DNA of 5,737 nucleotides from an uncultured Acidimicrobiales bacterium (lineage in GTDB: Bacteria; Actinomycetota; Acidimicrobiia; Acidimicrobiales; UBA10347), in contig CALDGN010000393.1 in the NCBI GenBank assembly GCA_937942965.1, positions 1-5,737 of the forward strand. The letters run 5' to 3'. The position numbers were made by a program, and so were the translations under genes. The stretch's first letter is position 1; the number at the start of each line of letters is the position of its first letter. This document shows positions 4,887 to 5,737 of the stretch, one piece after another. The notes beneath the pieces were generated by a model. It did not search any database. It saw only the letters and a list, made by a program, of their open reading frames with translations, and was not told the origin of the DNA.

Positions 4887-5737
4887 CTACAGATCGGGGC
4901 GCACGAGGATCTTGACGTGCTGCTCGGGGTCGGCCAGGTCGGCGAAGGCTTGGGGCACGCCGTCGATGCCGACTGAGCCGGTCACGAGCGTCTCGCCATC
5001 GATGTTGCCCTCGGCCAGGTTGTGCAGCGAGGTTGCGAATTCTTCGGGCGTCCAGCCGAGCACGAACTTGAGGTTCAGGTGCTTGTAGATGCCGAGCGTC
5101 GGGCGAAACGAGTCGGGCGGGATGCACACGCCCGCAACCAGGATCTCACTGCGTGGGGGAGCGGCGGCCATGAGCTGGTCGATCATGCCGGGCACGCCGA
5201 CTGCTTCGTAGATGACGGGCGGCGTGCCGCCTTCGTCGACGTTTCGCCCGCCAGCGGCCCGCCAAGTTTCGATCGGATCATCGGTCGACGGGTCGACGAC
5301 GACGTGGGCGCCCATCTGGGCGGCGACCGCTCGGCGCTTCGGCGAGAAGTCCGAGGCGATGATCGTGTCGATGCCGCGAGCGGCGAGCGACGCGATGATG
5401 GCGAGCCCTACCGGTCCGGCGCCGACGACGATCGCTATGCGACCGGGTTCGATCGACGACTCGTTCACGGCGTGCAAGCCAACCGCCATCGGCTCCGTGA
5501 GCGCAGCGATGGTCGGATCCAAACCGTTCGGCACCGGCAGCAGCGCATAGGGGCTGAGCAGCATCTGGTCGCTGTAGCCACCGGGGAAGCCATTGGAGTA
5601 CCCCGGGATCACCCGGCCGTGGGGTGTCTCCAAGAACGGCATGGCCGCATAGGCGCCGTCTTCGGACACTCCGGTCACGCCGTCACCGACCGCGAGCACT
5701 CGGCACGACACCTCGTGGCCCATGACGACGGGCTTGT
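4887..5737 (-). CDS. Medium-chain zinc-type alcohol dehydrogenase family protein (5' end beyond the window)
   Basis: A partial gene: 282 residues are visible, reading in from the right edge as KPVVMGHEVS. GHE is the family hallmark in the catalytic GroES-like domain, and EPMAVGLHAV precedes the nucleotide-binding domain. The Rossmann fold shows VVGAGPVGLAIIASLAARG, with an aspartate after the second strand (IIASDFSPKRR), which favours NAD(H) over NADP(H). The protein should oxidise an alcohol or reduce a carbonyl; the substrate cannot be told. Two points are unusual: the residue normally Gly in GHExxG is Cys (GHEVSC), and the four-cysteine structural-zinc loop is absent, since no cysteine occurs between that Cys and the Rossmann domain. 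The C-terminus (EQHVKILVRPDL) looks complete. The first residues, including the catalytic cysteine region, lie outside the window. It is the most upstream of the minus-strand genes on the right and may share a transcript with those that follow. Confidence 0.9.
   Translation of the reverse strand, partial: KPVVMGHEVSCRVLAVGDGVTGVSEDGAYAAMPFLETPHGRVIPGYSNGFPGGYSDQMLLSPYALLPVPNGLDPTIAALTEPMAVGLHAVNESSIEPGRIAIVVGAGPVGLAIIASLAARGIDTIIASDFSPKRRAVAAQMGAHVVVDPSTDDPIETWRAAGGRNVDEGGTPPVIYEAVGVPGMIDQLMAAAPPRSEILVAGVCIPPDSFRPTLGIYKHLNLKFVLGWTPEEFATSLHNLAEGNIDGETLVTGSVGIDGVPQAFADLADPEQHVKILVRPDL

Noticed and set aside
4810..5127. A 105-codon minus-strand frame overlapping the end of the dehydrogenase.
   Set aside because: Arginine- and proline-rich shifted reading of the dehydrogenase gene, whose own frame is certain.

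Overview
The window is GC-rich, with most genes ending codons in G or C. It carries a SoxR regulator, an LtrA-family membrane protein, a PPOX-class flavoprotein and a promoter that appears to start transcription on the A of the ATG (leaderless). Together these suggest an actinobacterium, perhaps an Acidimicrobiia/Ilumatobacter-like lineage. The phylum is a reasonable inference; the lineage is a guess.

Layout. (1) Positions 1-1064, minus strand: the first 354 codons of a Rieske [2Fe-2S] protein that runs off the left edge. After the Rieske domain it has a helical, histidine-containing region that looks internally duplicated. (2) Positions 1065-1126: a divergent regulatory region. It holds a near-perfect 20-bp dyad inside a 19-bp -35/-10 spacer, the geometry of SoxR/MerR-controlled promoters, pointing at the Rieske gene. 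(3) Positions 1127-1573, plus strand: soxR, with the complete CX2CXCX5C cluster motif. (4) Positions 1658-3157, plus strand: an LtrA-family multi-pass membrane protein fused to a C-terminal UBP-type zinc finger. (5) Positions 3185-3805, minus strand: a PPOX-type FMN flavoprotein, convergent with the LtrA gene. (6) Positions 3817-3891, minus strand: what looks like the last ~23 codons of a gene with no 5' part, its stop codon overlapping the flavoprotein's ribosome binding site. (7) Positions 3891-4855, minus strand: two overlapping genes of unknown function with visibly more A/T-ending codons, bracketed by imperfect inverted repeats. (8) Positions 4887-5737, minus strand: most of a zinc-type medium-chain dehydrogenase, its 5' end beyond the right edge.

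How the parts may work together. SoxR senses redox-cycling compounds through its own [2Fe-2S] cluster. The operator position makes the divergent Rieske protein its probable target, so an Fe-S sensor would control an Fe-S (possibly oxygenase-like) enzyme. The dehydrogenase and the flavoprotein are redox enzymes on one strand and may once have belonged to a single operon, with the two unknown genes arriving later and replacing an intervening gene. That history is inference. No tRNA, rRNA, CRISPR array, transposase or integrase was seen.
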